64,000 bases of DNA from Pseudomonas resinovorans NBRC 106553 (GCF_000412695.1 NC_021499.1:2108001-2172000), one strand, 5' to 3'. Positions 43,124 to 52,172 are shown, numbered from the stretch's first letter. Numbers and translations: made by a program. Notes: generated from the letters alone by a model not told the origin.

Positions 43124-44537
43124 ATTACTTCCTTCCACCGTGCTTGCGGTGTTTATTAGTTTGGTTATCCTGCTAATTTATTGCCTCTCCAGTATTTATG
43201 TTGATGAAAATTCCGGGGTTGCATATTTTTTTGTTTTTTTATCTGTTCTTGTTGTCTCTATTTTGATCGTCGTTAGAGGCGGACTTTCTGTCTTCGAACC
43301 AATAACATGGTTCTATTTGATGTCGTCTCTATTCTATGTTTTTGCAGGTATTATTTGTTTTTATGGGTTTGATTTTTTATATCACGATAATTTTTCCAAT
43401 CGTCCTGATAGGTACTCGCTTCTATTCGATGCGATATTTGTTTTCACTATAGGAGTTATAGGCTATTGGGTCGGTGATTATTTCGCTGGCCTCTATAGAT
43501 ATGCAGAGGCGAAGGGTGAGGTGACGTGTGTCTTTTCAAATAGATCACTACTGTTCTTAGGAGGAGTAAGTATCGCTGTTGGGATATTTAATTATATTTT
43601 GAATGCTTATATGTATGGCGGTGGGGACCTTCTGTTGTTGTTGAAAGATTTTGGCGCACGAGATCATCGCGCTGAAGATGTTTCTTTCTATTCTACCTTT
43701 GGATACAACTTTATAGTGGTTGGACTCTTCTTTCTAATGCTAAGGAGGGTGGCTTACTTTGGGAGCATTGGAGTTTTATACAAAATAATATTCGTATTGG
43801 GTCTTTGCATCCTCTTGTCCACTGGTCGCATCTGGTACAGCATTTCTCTATTTTTTGTATTCTTGGCTCTGGCGCACTTTTCCGGACTAACAGTTAGCTA
43901 CAAAAGGTTGGCAAAATACTCTGTCCTATTTCTTCTGTTTATTATTTCTGTATATTTTTTGAGATATTATAGTAATTTACTATATATCGGGAAGGAAGGT
44001 AGTTTTGATGCAGAGATTGGGAATGATTTTCTGACGGGGTTTTTGGTTTTTATTTTTGGAAGAAGTAATGTTCCATCAGTTCCAATCCTGATGGAGGTTG
44101 TTCATTACTATTCTGAGACTCAAGATTTTTACTTGGGGAAGACGTTCTTTTATTGGCTTAGTTATTTCGTTCCAGGATATGACGTCATTTTCCTCGGGCA
44201 TGAGATAAAGGAGAATTTTTATCCAGGTCGACCGGGTGGATTTCCACCTACTTTTTTTGGAGAGCTTTTTGCAAATGGAGGGATTCCTTTTGTAGTCGTG
44301 TTTTCGATAGTTGCGGGTTTCATTTTTAGAACCTTCTATCTATATGCTAGAGGGCGTGGAAGCTTCCTAGTGTATTTCGTTTATTCGTCGATATTGTTTA
44401 GATTCATTTTCATGCTGCCTAAATTGGAGCTTTCGGCTTTCGGTAGTGCGGTCTGGTTGTTTTTGCCTACGTTTGTAGTCTGTTCTTTAATATATCTTGT
44501 TTATAGAGTTGGCAGGCCTGGGATGGCAAAAAAATGA
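43113..44537 (+). CDS. wzy: O-antigen polymerase Wzy
   Basis: 474 aa, about 11-12 membrane helices with a large hydrophilic loop (about 310-395, around SVPILMEVVHYYSETQDFYLGKTFFYWLSYFVPGYDVIF and the GRPGGFPPTFFGELFANGG patch). This matches the O-antigen polymerase layout and the family-typical PGxxxxxxGE..NGG segment. It polymerises flipped O-units on the periplasmic side. It sits between two glycosyltransferase genes. Very AT-rich codons. Confidence 0.85.
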   Translation: MNSKLLPSTVLAVFISLVILLIYCLSSIYVDENSGVAYFFVFLSVLVVSILIVVRGGLSVFEPITWFYLMSSLFYVFAGIICFYGFDFLYHDNFSNRPDRYSLLFDAIFVFTIGVIGYWVGDYFAGLYRYAEAKGEVTCVFSNRSLLFLGGVSIAVGIFNYILNAYMYGGGDLLLLLKDFGARDHRAEDVSFYSTFGYNFIVVGLFFLMLRRVAYFGSIGVLYKIIFVLGLCILLSTGRIWYSISLFFVFLALAHFSGLTVSYKRLAKYSVLFLLFIISVYFLRYYSNLLYIGKEGSFDAEIGNDFLTGFLVFIFGRSNVPSVPILMEVVHYYSETQDFYLGKTFFYWLSYFVPGYDVIFLGHEIKENFYPGRPGGFPPTFFGELFANGGIPFVVVFSIVAGFIFRTFYLYARGRGSFLVYFVYSSILFRFIFMLPKLELSAFGSAVWLFLPTFVVCSLIYLVYRVGRPGMAKK

Positions 44538-45643
44538 ATTTTCTACATATATGCAATAATTTTATTTCAAGCAAGGTTCATTGCAATCTTATACTTGCGT
44601 TGGGTGGCGATGTTATTACGCAAAAGATCTATGTTCCTATTCGTCGAAGGACGGATCGAGGTGTGAATTCTATATCTGGATCTGGCGTATCTGTTGTTTA
44701 CGACTACTGCATATTTCCAGTGCTTAAGTATTTTCCTCTAATGAAGGCTCTTTGGGTTGCAGTTCGCTTCATTTCGGCTTTCTCAAAAAATAAAGAGAAC
44801 TATGTTGTTGCGCATAGCCTATGGTCAGACGGTCTGCCTGCATTTCTTTATAGTTGCATACGGAGGCGGAAGTACTGTTTGTTTGTGCGGGGGACGGATA
44901 TAAATTTCTTTATCCCTAAGCTACCACATTATAGGCCTTTGATGTGGTTAATGCTTCGGTATTCTGATCTTGTTGTGTTTTTGAGTCCTGCTCAAGAGGA
45001 TGTTTTCAAAGTTAAATATCCATGCCTTTATCGAGTTATAAGTAGGCGAATTATATTGCCAAATGGCGTAGATAGGTTTTGGTTGGATAATATATATGCC
45101 GGATCAACCCCAAGGAAAGGTCTTATTTTTGTTGGGCGTTTGGATAGAAATAAGAATATAGATGTGGTCGTGGATGTTCATGAACGGTTGTCTCATAAGG
45201 GGGTGTCGAGCAATCTGAGAATTGTTGGGGGAGATAGTGAAGATGTTGAGAGATTGATCGGTGCCGGCGGGATTCCTCCTGGAGTAGATGTGGTTGGTAA
45301 AGTAGCAGATAAGAATCTGCTTCTGGATTTGTATAGGAAGTCGTCCGTTCTGATTGTTCCGTCGAAGAGTGAAACTTTTGGTCTTGTTTATATTGAGGCC
45401 CTGACCCAGGGGTGCGCGGTTGTTCACACTAAGGGGCAGGGGATAGATGGATATTTTGATGGTTGTGATTTCGTTAGGTCGGCGCATTGCCGGGATATAG
45501 ATCAGCTATCTATTTGTTCTATTGAGCTAATTGAAAAATATCCAGAAGGGGTGATGTCAGGAGAGTTGAGGGAGAAACTGCAGGAGTTTAGTTGGGATAG
45601 AATAGCTAAAAGATTTTATACTTCTATTTCGAAAGAGGGATGA
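44534..45643 (+). CDS. Glycosyltransferase family 4
   Basis: 369 aa, ATG at 44534 overlapping wzy by 4 bases. GT4 features: LPNGVDRFWLDN, GLIFVGRLDRNKNIDVVVDV, LRIVGGDSEDVERL and the retaining-enzyme end SVLIVPSKSETFGLVYIEALTQGCAVVHTKGQG, with the E-x7-E motif. The N-terminal acceptor domain includes HSLWSDGLPAFLYSC. It adds a sugar to the lipid-linked O-unit. Linkage cannot be predicted. Confidence 0.88.
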   Translation: MNFLHICNNFISSKVHCNLILALGGDVITQKIYVPIRRRTDRGVNSISGSGVSVVYDYCIFPVLKYFPLMKALWVAVRFISAFSKNKENYVVAHSLWSDGLPAFLYSCIRRRKYCLFVRGTDINFFIPKLPHYRPLMWLMLRYSDLVVFLSPAQEDVFKVKYPCLYRVISRRIILPNGVDRFWLDNIYAGSTPRKGLIFVGRLDRNKNIDVVVDVHERLSHKGVSSNLRIVGGDSEDVERLIGAGGIPPGVDVVGKVADKNLLLDLYRKSSVLIVPSKSETFGLVYIEALTQGCAVVHTKGQGIDGYFDGCDFVRSAHCRDIDQLSICSIELIEKYPEGVMSGELREKLQEFSWDRIAKRFYTSISKEG

Positions 45644-46848
45644 AGGTGAGAATTGTTTATATCCATCAATATTTCAAAACCCCAAAGGATGCCGGGGGGA
45701 CTCGATCCTATGAAATGGCTAGAAGGTTGGTTGCAGCAGGTCATGAAGTAAATATGATTAGCTCGCGTCCAAAGGAAGAGTTGGTTGATGGAGGCGTGGA
45801 TGAAGTTTCAGGGATAAAGGTGCATTGGATTGGCGTTGACTATAATAACAAGATGGGATTTATTTCTCGTGTGAAGTCATTTTTTTTGTTTGCGATTCTT
45901 TCCTCGTTAAAGGCTATAAGATTGAGGGCGGACGTAGTCTTTGCAACCAGCACTCCATTGACTGTGGCTGTCCCTGGGGTTATTGCTTCATTCTTCAAGC
46001 GTGTTCCATTGGTTTTTGAAGTTCGTGACCAATGGCCAAGAATTCCTATCGCGATGGGGGTTTTGAGAAATCCCATATTGATTTTTTTGGCAAATATTTT
46101 AGAGCGTTTTACCTATTGGTATTCATCTCATATAGTTGCGTTGTCTCCAGGCATGGCTGATGGCATAGCTTCTCGTGGTGTCTCAAGGAGAAAAATAACG
46201 GTAATTCCAAATGGCTGTGATTTGGAGTTGTTTTCTAATGAGAGTATCAGGGGGGGTGAGTTTAGAAAAAAGAATCCTCATATTCCGGATGGTCCTATAG
46301 TTCTATATCCCGGGACCATTGGGAAGGTTAACGGCGTCGGTTATCTTGCGGAGCTTGCTGCCGCGACTATAAGAATAGAAAAAAATATTAATTTTGTTGT
46401 TGTTGGTGACGGTATCGAACTCGATGAAGTGGTAGAGCTCTCGAATACTTTAGGGGTCAATGGTGTTAATTTCTTTGTCCTGCCGCCACTTCCAAAGGAT
46501 GAGTTGGTCTATGCGCTGCGGGACTCTTCGATAATTGTTTCGTTGATTATTGATGTTCCTGAGTTGGAAGATAATTCTGCCAATAAATTTTTTGATGCTC
46601 TCGCAGCTTCTCGGCCAATCGCAATCAATTATGGTGGGTGGCAGAAGGAAATAATTAAAAGGGAAAGAGTGGGTTTGGTAATCTCTAGAGATGTGGAGCA
46701 GGCCGCACGTGAAGTGGTTGAGTTTTTGTCTGACGATCGGCTTGTTAAAGCTAGTGGTGAGCGGGCAAAATCTTTAGCTGAGTCCATGTACAATAGAGAC
46801 GTACTGGCCATGAATTTAGAGAAGATATTCGTGGAAACGGCTGTATGA
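45640..46848 (+). CDS. Glycosyltransferase family 4 (WbuB-like)
   Basis: 402 aa, ATG at 45640 (ATGA overlap with the previous gene). IVYIHQYFKTPKDAGGTRSYEMARRLVAAGHEVNMISS is the typical start of WbuB/fucosamine-transferase-like enzymes. FEVRDQWPRIPIAMGVL, VIPNGCDLELFSNE, VLYPGTIGKVNGVGYLAELA and ELEDNSANKFFDALAASRPIAINYGGWQ complete the GT4 fold. Its position next to the initiating transferase suggests addition of the second sugar. The acceptor would be the diacetylated sugar discussed for the next genes (inference). Confidence 0.85.
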   Translation: MKVRIVYIHQYFKTPKDAGGTRSYEMARRLVAAGHEVNMISSRPKEELVDGGVDEVSGIKVHWIGVDYNNKMGFISRVKSFFLFAILSSLKAIRLRADVVFATSTPLTVAVPGVIASFFKRVPLVFEVRDQWPRIPIAMGVLRNPILIFLANILERFTYWYSSHIVALSPGMADGIASRGVSRRKITVIPNGCDLELFSNESIRGGEFRKKNPHIPDGPIVLYPGTIGKVNGVGYLAELAAATIRIEKNINFVVVGDGIELDEVVELSNTLGVNGVNFFVLPPLPKDELVYALRDSSIIVSLIIDVPELEDNSANKFFDALAASRPIAINYGGWQKEIIKRERVGLVISRDVEQAAREVVEFLSDDRLVKASGERAKSLAESMYNRDVLAMNLEKIFVETAV

Positions 46849-47453
46849 ATATTTCTAGATCGTTTAAGCGTTTTTTTGATTTTTTGGTCGCATTGGTTTT
46901 GCTTGTGTTTTTGTTTCCTCTGCTTTTATTTATTGCCATGTGGGTTAAGCTCGATGTTGGCAAGGTTTTTTTTCGCCAAATCAGGCCGGGACTTAATGGT
47001 ATCCCATTTGAGATGGTAAAATTTCAGACGATGGTGGATAGCCATGACTCAAGTGGCCGCTCCTTGCCTGATTCGGAGCGTCTAACAAAGCTGGGAATTT
47101 TTCTGCGCTCTACTAGCTTGGATGAGTTACCTGAGCTGTGGAATGTACTTCGAGGTCATATGAGTCTTGTTGGGCCTCGTCCACTGCTTATGGAATACTT
47201 GACCTTGTACGATAAAAAACAGTTTCGTCGTCATGAGGTGCGACCTGGGATAACTGGCTGGGCGCAAGTAAATGGCCGAAATGCGCTAAGCTGGGACGAG
47301 AGGTTTGAGCTGGATGTGTGGTATGTCGAGAATCAGTCATTCAAGCTTGACATGAAAATACTCCTACTTACCGTAAGGAAAGTGATAGCGCGAGAGGGTA
47401 TCACTAGCAAAGGAGAGGCGACCATGTCGAAGTTTAAAGGGGGACGCTCTTGA
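46845..47453 (+). CDS. Initiating sugar-phosphate transferase (PglC-type)
   Basis: 202 aa, a minimal monotopic phosphoglycosyl transferase: one N-terminal re-entrant membrane helix (FFDFLVALVLLVFLFPLLLFIAMWV), then VFFRQIRPGLNGIPFEMVKFQTM, LRSTSLDELPELWNVLRGHMSLVGPRPL with the catalytic Asp-Glu dyad, and RRHEVRPGITGWAQVNGRNALSWDERFELD. It transfers a sugar-1-phosphate to undecaprenyl phosphate. Replaces the WecA-type WbpL known in P. aeruginosa. Overlaps its neighbours by 4 bases on both sides. Confidence 0.9.
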   Translation: MNISRSFKRFFDFLVALVLLVFLFPLLLFIAMWVKLDVGKVFFRQIRPGLNGIPFEMVKFQTMVDSHDSSGRSLPDSERLTKLGIFLRSTSLDELPELWNVLRGHMSLVGPRPLLMEYLTLYDKKQFRRHEVRPGITGWAQVNGRNALSWDERFELDVWYVENQSFKLDMKILLLTVRKVIAREGITSKGEATMSKFKGGRS

Positions 47454-48073
47454 AACGATTGGCGATTCTCGGTGCTAGTGGTCATGGAAAGGTTGTTGCA
47501 GATACTGCTGAAAACTGCGGATGGCGCCAGATAGAGTTCTTTGATGATGCCCCTCAGATTCAAAGCAAAAATGATATTTGGCCCATAAGTGGTGGAAGTG
47601 AAGCTCTATATAGCCGGCTCCTCGATTTTGAAGGTGTAGTGGTGGCGGTAGGTAATAATGCTGTACGCCACAAGTTGCTTATGGAGCTTCAGAACGCTGG
47701 CGCGCCACTGGTTAGTTTGCTCCACCCCCAAGCTTTTGTAAGTCGCTATGCATTGCTTGAAGTGGGTACGGTTGTATTTGCTGGTGTGCAGGTAAACGCG
47801 GGTGCGCATATTGGATTTGGCTGTATTTTAAATACCGGATGCAGTGTGGATCATGACTGTCGATTGTCGACCGCAGTACATATAAGTCCAGGTGCTAGGT
47901 TGGCGGGTGGGGTTAAGGTTGGTGAGCAAAGTTGGATTGGGATTGGTTCTTGCGTTCGTCAACTCGTTAATATCGGTCGGTTTGTTGTCGTAGGGGCCGG
48001 AGCTGCTGTAGTCGATGATGTTCCTGACGGACTGACCGTTGTAGGTGTACCTGCACGTCAGCTAGTTAAGTGA
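47450..48073 (+). CDS. PglD/NeuD-type sugar N-acetyltransferase
   Basis: 207 aa, TTG start at 47450 overlapping the preceding stop. A Rossmann-like N-terminal domain (LAILGASGHGKVVADTAENCGWRQIEFFDD) precedes a left-handed beta-helix with hexapeptide repeats (VGTVVFAGVQVNAGAHIGFGCILNTGCSVDHDCRL; the His base in DHD) and GVKVGEQSWIGIGSCVRQLVNIGRFVVVGAGAAVVDDVPDGLTVVGVPAR. It acetylates a 4-amino group of UDP-4-amino-4,6-dideoxy-GlcNAc, giving UDP-diNAcBac, if the PglE/WbpM partners act as expected. Confidence 0.9.
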   Translation: MKRLAILGASGHGKVVADTAENCGWRQIEFFDDAPQIQSKNDIWPISGGSEALYSRLLDFEGVVVAVGNNAVRHKLLMELQNAGAPLVSLLHPQAFVSRYALLEVGTVVFAGVQVNAGAHIGFGCILNTGCSVDHDCRLSTAVHISPGARLAGGVKVGEQSWIGIGSCVRQLVNIGRFVVVGAGAAVVDDVPDGLTVVGVPARQLVK

Positions 48074-48105
48074 TATATAATTCAGAGTTTTGACAGGATA
48101 CCTAA

Positions 48106-49281
48106 ATGCTGAATACGTCTTTTTCTCCGTGGCCCTCGTTCTCCGAAGAGGAAGCCGATGCTGTCCGTGATGTTATCCTATCTAATAAGGTTAACTATTG
48201 GACTGGTCAAGAGTGTCGCGAATTTGAAAGGGAGTTTTCGGCATGGGCTGGAACGGAGTATGCGATCGCCCTGGCCAATGGAACGGTCGCTCTCGATTTG
48301 GCTCTCAAGGCATTGGAAATTGGCGCGGGCGATGAAGTGGTTGTAACCTCGCGAACTTTCCTGGCGTCTGCGTCGGCAATTGTTACGGCGGGCGCTGTTC
48401 CGGTTTTTGCCGATATAGACCGCGAGTCGCAAAATATTACAGCTGAATCTATCGGGGCTGTTTTGACTTCACGGACGAAGGCTGTGATTTGCGTCCATCT
48501 GGCCGGATGGCCGTGCGATATGGATCCAATCATGGAACTCGCTGAAGAACGCGGGCTCTTTGTAATAGAGGATTGTGCCCAAGCGCACGGCGCAATGTAC
48601 AAAGGGCGCCCTGTAGGCTCTATAGGACACATCGGGGCATGGTCGTTCTGTCAGGACAAGATCATGACTACCGGGGGCGAGGGCGGTATGGTTACGACCC
48701 GCGACCGCAACCTTTGGTCTAAGATGTGGTCATACAAGGATCATGGCAAGAGTTGGGACGCGGTCTACGAGCGGCAGCACGCTCCGGGATTTCGGTGGCT
48801 GCACGAAAGCTTCGGTACCAATTGGCGCATGATGGAGATCCAGGCCGTTATTGGGCGGATTCAATTGCAACGTATGGCTCAGTGGCATGAACTACGTAAA
48901 AAGAACGCCCAATCCATTTGGCGATGCGCGAGTCAATTGCCTGCTTTACGAGTTCCAAGTATTCCGGCAAACATCGAGCATGCTGCCTACAAAGCATATG
49001 TGTTTGTCGAGCAAGAAAAGCTAAAAGCTGGTTGGACACGAGACCGGCTTCTGAATGAAATCACCTCTCGCGGTGTCCCTTGTTACTCCGGATCCTGCTC
49101 TGAGGTCTACTTGGAAAAGGCGTTTGAAGGAACTGGTTGGCAGCCAGTTGCACGCTTACCCGTGGCTCAAGAGCTTGGTGAGACTAGCCTTATGTTCTTA
49201 GTCCATCCTACGCTTACAGAGAGCGAAATTCAGAAGACTTGTGAAGTATTGTCCAGTGTAATAAGAGACGCCACTGAATAA
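48106..49281 (+). CDS. DegT/DnrJ/EryC1 aminotransferase (PglE-type)
   Basis: 391 aa, ATG at 48106. PLP-dependent sugar aminotransferase with the conserved FSEEEADAVRDVILSNKVNYWTGQECREFEREFSAWAG start, ALANGTVALDLALKALEIG, VVTSRTFLASASAIV, DCAQAHGAMYKGRPVGSIG and the PLP-binding Lys in WSFCQDKIMTTGGEGGM. It puts an amino group on the 4-keto sugar made by WbpM. With PglD-type acetylation this gives a 2,4-diacetamido-2,4,6-trideoxy sugar. Confidence 0.9.
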   Translation: MLNTSFSPWPSFSEEEADAVRDVILSNKVNYWTGQECREFEREFSAWAGTEYAIALANGTVALDLALKALEIGAGDEVVVTSRTFLASASAIVTAGAVPVFADIDRESQNITAESIGAVLTSRTKAVICVHLAGWPCDMDPIMELAEERGLFVIEDCAQAHGAMYKGRPVGSIGHIGAWSFCQDKIMTTGGEGGMVTTRDRNLWSKMWSYKDHGKSWDAVYERQHAPGFRWLHESFGTNWRMMEIQAVIGRIQLQRMAQWHELRKKNAQSIWRCASQLPALRVPSIPANIEHAAYKAYVFVEQEKLKAGWTRDRLLNEITSRGVPCYSGSCSEVYLEKAFEGTGWQPVARLPVAQELGETSLMFLVHPTLTESEIQKTCEVLSSVIRDATE

Positions 49282-49358
49282 TGGAATGTTCTTTTCGGTG
49301 CTTTTGCTTTTTTGCAATGGGCCGTGAGTCAAGACCATAAGATTGGTCGGGTTAGGAG

Positions 49359-51368
49359 TTGCCGATGTTACGTGAGCGATTACTGGGGCTGAGTCGACAG
49401 CGTAAGCGTATCCTTCAAGTGATTGCTGATGTGCTGCTCGTTTGGCTGGCATTATGGTTGGCGTTCGTGGTGCGCCTTGGGACAGACAGGCTTGTTGATC
49501 CTCTAGGCGGTCACGCGTGGCTGTTCGTCTGTGCGCCTCTGATTGCGATCCCTCTATTCGTTCGTTTGGGTATGTACCGTGCGGTGCTGCGTTACTTCGG
49601 AAATGATGCGCTGGTAGGTATAGCTAAAGCCGTATCGCTTTCGGCTCTACTGCTAGCGCTGGCCGTTTACTGGTATCGCGACGCTCCTGAGGTTGTGCCG
49701 CGTTCGATTGTGTTCAATTACTGGTGGCTCAGCTTGGTACTCATTGGCGGCTTGCGCTTGGCAATCCGCCAATACTTTCTGGGTGATTGGTATGTTGCCA
49801 GCCAGGCCATACCATTCGGTCCGAAAGATAACGGCCTGCCTCGCGTGGCGATCTATGGTGCGGGCGCTGCGGGTAATCAACTGGTCACTGCGTTGCGCAT
49901 GGGGAGGGCCATGAGGCCCGTAGCATTCATCGACGATGACAGCAGCATTGCTACGCGTACCATTAGCGGGCTTCAGGTGTACAAGCCCAAGCATATCCAG
50001 CAGATGATCGATCAAACCGGTGCGCAGGAAGTGCTTCTGGCCATTCCCTCCGCAACTCGAGTTCGTCGTCGCGAGATTTTGGCCACTCTGGAAGGCTATC
50101 CCCTGCATGTACGTAGCGTTCCAGGGTTCATGGACCTGGCCAGTGGCCGGGTCAAGGTTGATGACATCCAGGAAGTCGATATCGCCGACCTGCTGGGTCG
50201 TGATGCGGTACCGCCGCGCAAGGAGCTGTTCGAGCGCTGCATCCAGAGCAAGGTAGTGATGGTCACCGGCGCCGGTGGTTCGATTGGTTCCGAGTTGTGC
50301 CGGCAGATCCTGGGGTGTGGGCCCAAGACGCTGATACTTTTCGAGCACAGCGAATTCAACCTCTACAACATCCAGATCGAACTTGAGCGGCGCATTGCGC
50401 GTGAATCTCAAAGCGTTCAGCTGATCCCGATCCTCGGTTCCGTGAGGAACCTGGCGCGGTTGGTGGATGTGATGCGGACATGGGATGTGGATACCGTGTA
50501 TCACGCCGCCGCCTACAAGCATGTTCCCATCGTCGAGCACAATATTGCCGAAGGTGTGTTGAACAACGTGATGGGCACTCTCTATACCGCACAGGCTGCA
50601 GTGCAGGCGGGCGTGGAGAATTTCGTGTTGATCTCCACGGACAAGGCGGTACGTCCGACCAACGTGATGGGCAGCACCAAGCGCCTGTCCGAAATGACCT
50701 TGCAGGCATTGAGTCGCGAGTCCGCTCCGGTGATGTATGGCGACAGCGAAGCGGTGCATCGGGTCAACAAGACCCGCTTTACCATGGTTCGCTTCGGCAA
50801 CGTGCTGGGCTCTTCCGGCTCGGTGATCCCGCTTTTCCGTGAGCAGATCAAGCGTGGTGGGCCTATCACGGTTACCCACCCGAATATCACGCGTTACTTC
50901 ATGACCATCCCGGAAGCCGCACAGCTGGTGATCCAGGCGGGTTCCATGGGGCAGGGCGGTGATGTTTTCGTGCTGGACATGGGGCAGCCGGTGAAAATCG
51001 CCGAGCTTGCCGAGAAGATGGTCCACTTGTCCGGTCTGACCGTGCGTTCCGAGCGCAACCCCAGTGGCGACATCTCTATCGAGTTCACTGGATTGCGTCC
51101 GGGCGAGAAGCTCTATGAGGAGCTGTTGATCGGTGACAACGTCAGTCCGACCGAGCATCCGATGATCATGCGGGCCAACGAAGAGCATTTGTCCTGGGAT
51201 GTCTACAAGCGTGTTCTGGCCGAGTTGTTCGTTGCGGTAGAGAAGGATGACTACGTTCGTGTTCGTCAGCTCCTACGTGAAACCGTTAACGGTTACACCC
51301 CTGAAGAAGAAATTGTTGACTGGATCCATCAGCAGCGTCGGATTGAGCCTTCCAACTCCAGGCACTAG
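49359..51368 (+). CDS. wbpM: UDP-GlcNAc 4,6-dehydratase WbpM/PglF
   Basis: 669 aa, the usual length of WbpM. Four N-terminal membrane helices (about 17-115), an AYGAGAAGNQL type N-terminal Rossmann fold, and the catalytic SDR half with GAGGSIGSELCRQI, AAAYKHVPIVEHN and STDKAVRPTNVMGSTKR, where Met replaces the usual Tyr of the YxxxK motif, as in this subfamily. It makes the 4-keto-6-deoxy intermediate for QuiNAc4NAc/FucNAc-type sugars. GC content returns to chromosomal level within this gene. Confidence 0.95.
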   Translation: MPMLRERLLGLSRQRKRILQVIADVLLVWLALWLAFVVRLGTDRLVDPLGGHAWLFVCAPLIAIPLFVRLGMYRAVLRYFGNDALVGIAKAVSLSALLLALAVYWYRDAPEVVPRSIVFNYWWLSLVLIGGLRLAIRQYFLGDWYVASQAIPFGPKDNGLPRVAIYGAGAAGNQLVTALRMGRAMRPVAFIDDDSSIATRTISGLQVYKPKHIQQMIDQTGAQEVLLAIPSATRVRRREILATLEGYPLHVRSVPGFMDLASGRVKVDDIQEVDIADLLGRDAVPPRKELFERCIQSKVVMVTGAGGSIGSELCRQILGCGPKTLILFEHSEFNLYNIQIELERRIARESQSVQLIPILGSVRNLARLVDVMRTWDVDTVYHAAAYKHVPIVEHNIAEGVLNNVMGTLYTAQAAVQAGVENFVLISTDKAVRPTNVMGSTKRLSEMTLQALSRESAPVMYGDSEAVHRVNKTRFTMVRFGNVLGSSGSVIPLFREQIKRGGPITVTHPNITRYFMTIPEAAQLVIQAGSMGQGGDVFVLDMGQPVKIAELAEKMVHLSGLTVRSERNPSGDISIEFTGLRPGEKLYEELLIGDNVSPTEHPMIMRANEEHLSWDVYKRVLAELFVAVEKDDYVRVRQLLRETVNGYTPEEEIVDWIHQQRRIEPSNSRH

Positions 51369-51430
51369 TTTGGTTTGGGCGGTTTAGGAAGTACCGCCCT
51401 TTCCAATACTGATGACAGGGAGTGTTCAAC

Positions 51431-51748
51431 ATGCTTCGTTCTCGAATCGTTTCGTTGCTCTTCGTACTCTGTTCCTTCTGCCTGGGCTATGCGCAGGTTG
51501 CCAGTGCCGCTCAGGAGGCACCCGCCGTGGCGGCGAGCGCGGCGGCACAGGGTGCGCTGAACATCAACTCGGCCGATGCGGCTGCGTTCCAGGGGCAGAT
51601 GGTTGGCATCGGAGAGGCCAAGGCTCGAGCCATCGTGCAGCATCGCGATGAGCACGGCCCGTTCTCCTCGGTGGATGACCTGCTGGAGGTCAAGGGGATA
51701 GGCGCCAAGACGCTGGAGCAGAATCGCGACAGGCTCAGCGTGGAGTGA
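51431..51748 (+). CDS. Secreted ComEA-like helix-hairpin-helix protein
   Basis: 105 aa from the ATG at 51431, with AGGGAG before it. The signal peptide (MLRSRIVSLLFVLCSFCLGYAQVASA) is followed by an Ala-rich linker and a ComEA-type helix-hairpin-helix domain: LNINSADAAAFQGQMVGIGEAKARAIVQHRDEHGPFSSVDDLLEVKGIGAKTLEQNRDRL. Such proteins bind double-stranded DNA in the periplasm during uptake. Its position next to wbpM matches PAO1 PA3140 (from memory). Confidence 0.9.
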   Translation: MLRSRIVSLLFVLCSFCLGYAQVASAAQEAPAVAASAAAQGALNINSADAAAFQGQMVGIGEAKARAIVQHRDEHGPFSSVDDLLEVKGIGAKTLEQNRDRLSVE

Positions 51749-51763
51749 GTAACTAGTGCATCA

Positions 51764-51791
51764 GAAAGCCGGCCATGTGCCGGCTTTTTTG
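51764..51791 (+). terminator. Terminator of the ComEA-like gene
   Basis: AAAGCCGGC and GCCGGCTTT form a stem with loop CATGT and a T6 tail, 16 bases after the stop. Confidence 0.88.
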
Positions 51792-51852
51792 TTGGGGGGC
51801 GCTATCCGCAGAGGGAATGTGGCGCTGTCGAGGGGCGCTTTAGCGCGGCCTA

Positions 51853-51960
51853 AGGACCGAATAACCTGGGACGCAGTCCCTGGTGAGAGTCCAGCCCAGA
51901 AAGAAAAAGCCCCCGGCATGTGCCGAGGGCTTTCTGTTTGGCTCCGCGACCTGGACTCGA
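51853..51960. repeat. Duplicated tRNA-Asn 3' end and terminator (copy 1)
   Basis: This 108-base stretch is repeated, with one mismatch, at 52011-52118, an offset of 158 bases. It includes the tRNA-Asn terminator hairpin (51902-51935) and the 3' 20 or so bases of tRNA-Asn, CTCCGCGACCTGGACTCGA (51942-51960), after which the tRNA sequence stops. Flanks of both copies share GCGCTTYAGCGCGGCC. Confidence 0.85.
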
Positions 51961-52059
51961 CGGCGTAAGCCGAACGCGCTTCAGCGCGGCCCCGAAGGGG
52001 TGAGGGCCGGAGGACCGAATAACCTGGGACGTAGTCCCTGGTGAGAGTCCAGCCCAGAA

Positions 52060-52093
52060 AGAAAAAGCCCCCGGCATGTGCCGAGGGCTTTCT
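52060..52093 (-). terminator. tRNA-Asn terminator
   Basis: On the minus strand AAAGCCCTCGGCA pairs with TGCCGGGGGCTTT, followed by T5. It starts 4 bases beyond the tRNA 3' end. Confidence 0.85.
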
Positions 52094-52096
52094 GTT

Positions 52097-52172
52097 TGGC
52101 TCCGCGACCTGGACTCGAACCAGGGACCCAATGATTAACAGTCATTTGCTCTACCGACTGAGCTATCGCGGA
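52097..52172 (-). tRNA. tRNA-Asn (GTT)
   Basis: 76 bases with CCA encoded. The minus strand starts TCCGCGATAGCTCAGTCGGT and has anticodon GTT in CTGTTAATC, a T-loop GGTTCGAGTCC and an acceptor stem TCCGCGA/TCGCGGA. A truncated second copy of its 3' end lies at 51942-51960. Confidence 0.97.

Noticed and set aside
51853..52118. Repeats near tRNA-Asn considered as a CRISPR fragment
   Set aside because: Only two long copies with a tRNA end and terminator inside. No short regular repeats or spacers and no cas genes.
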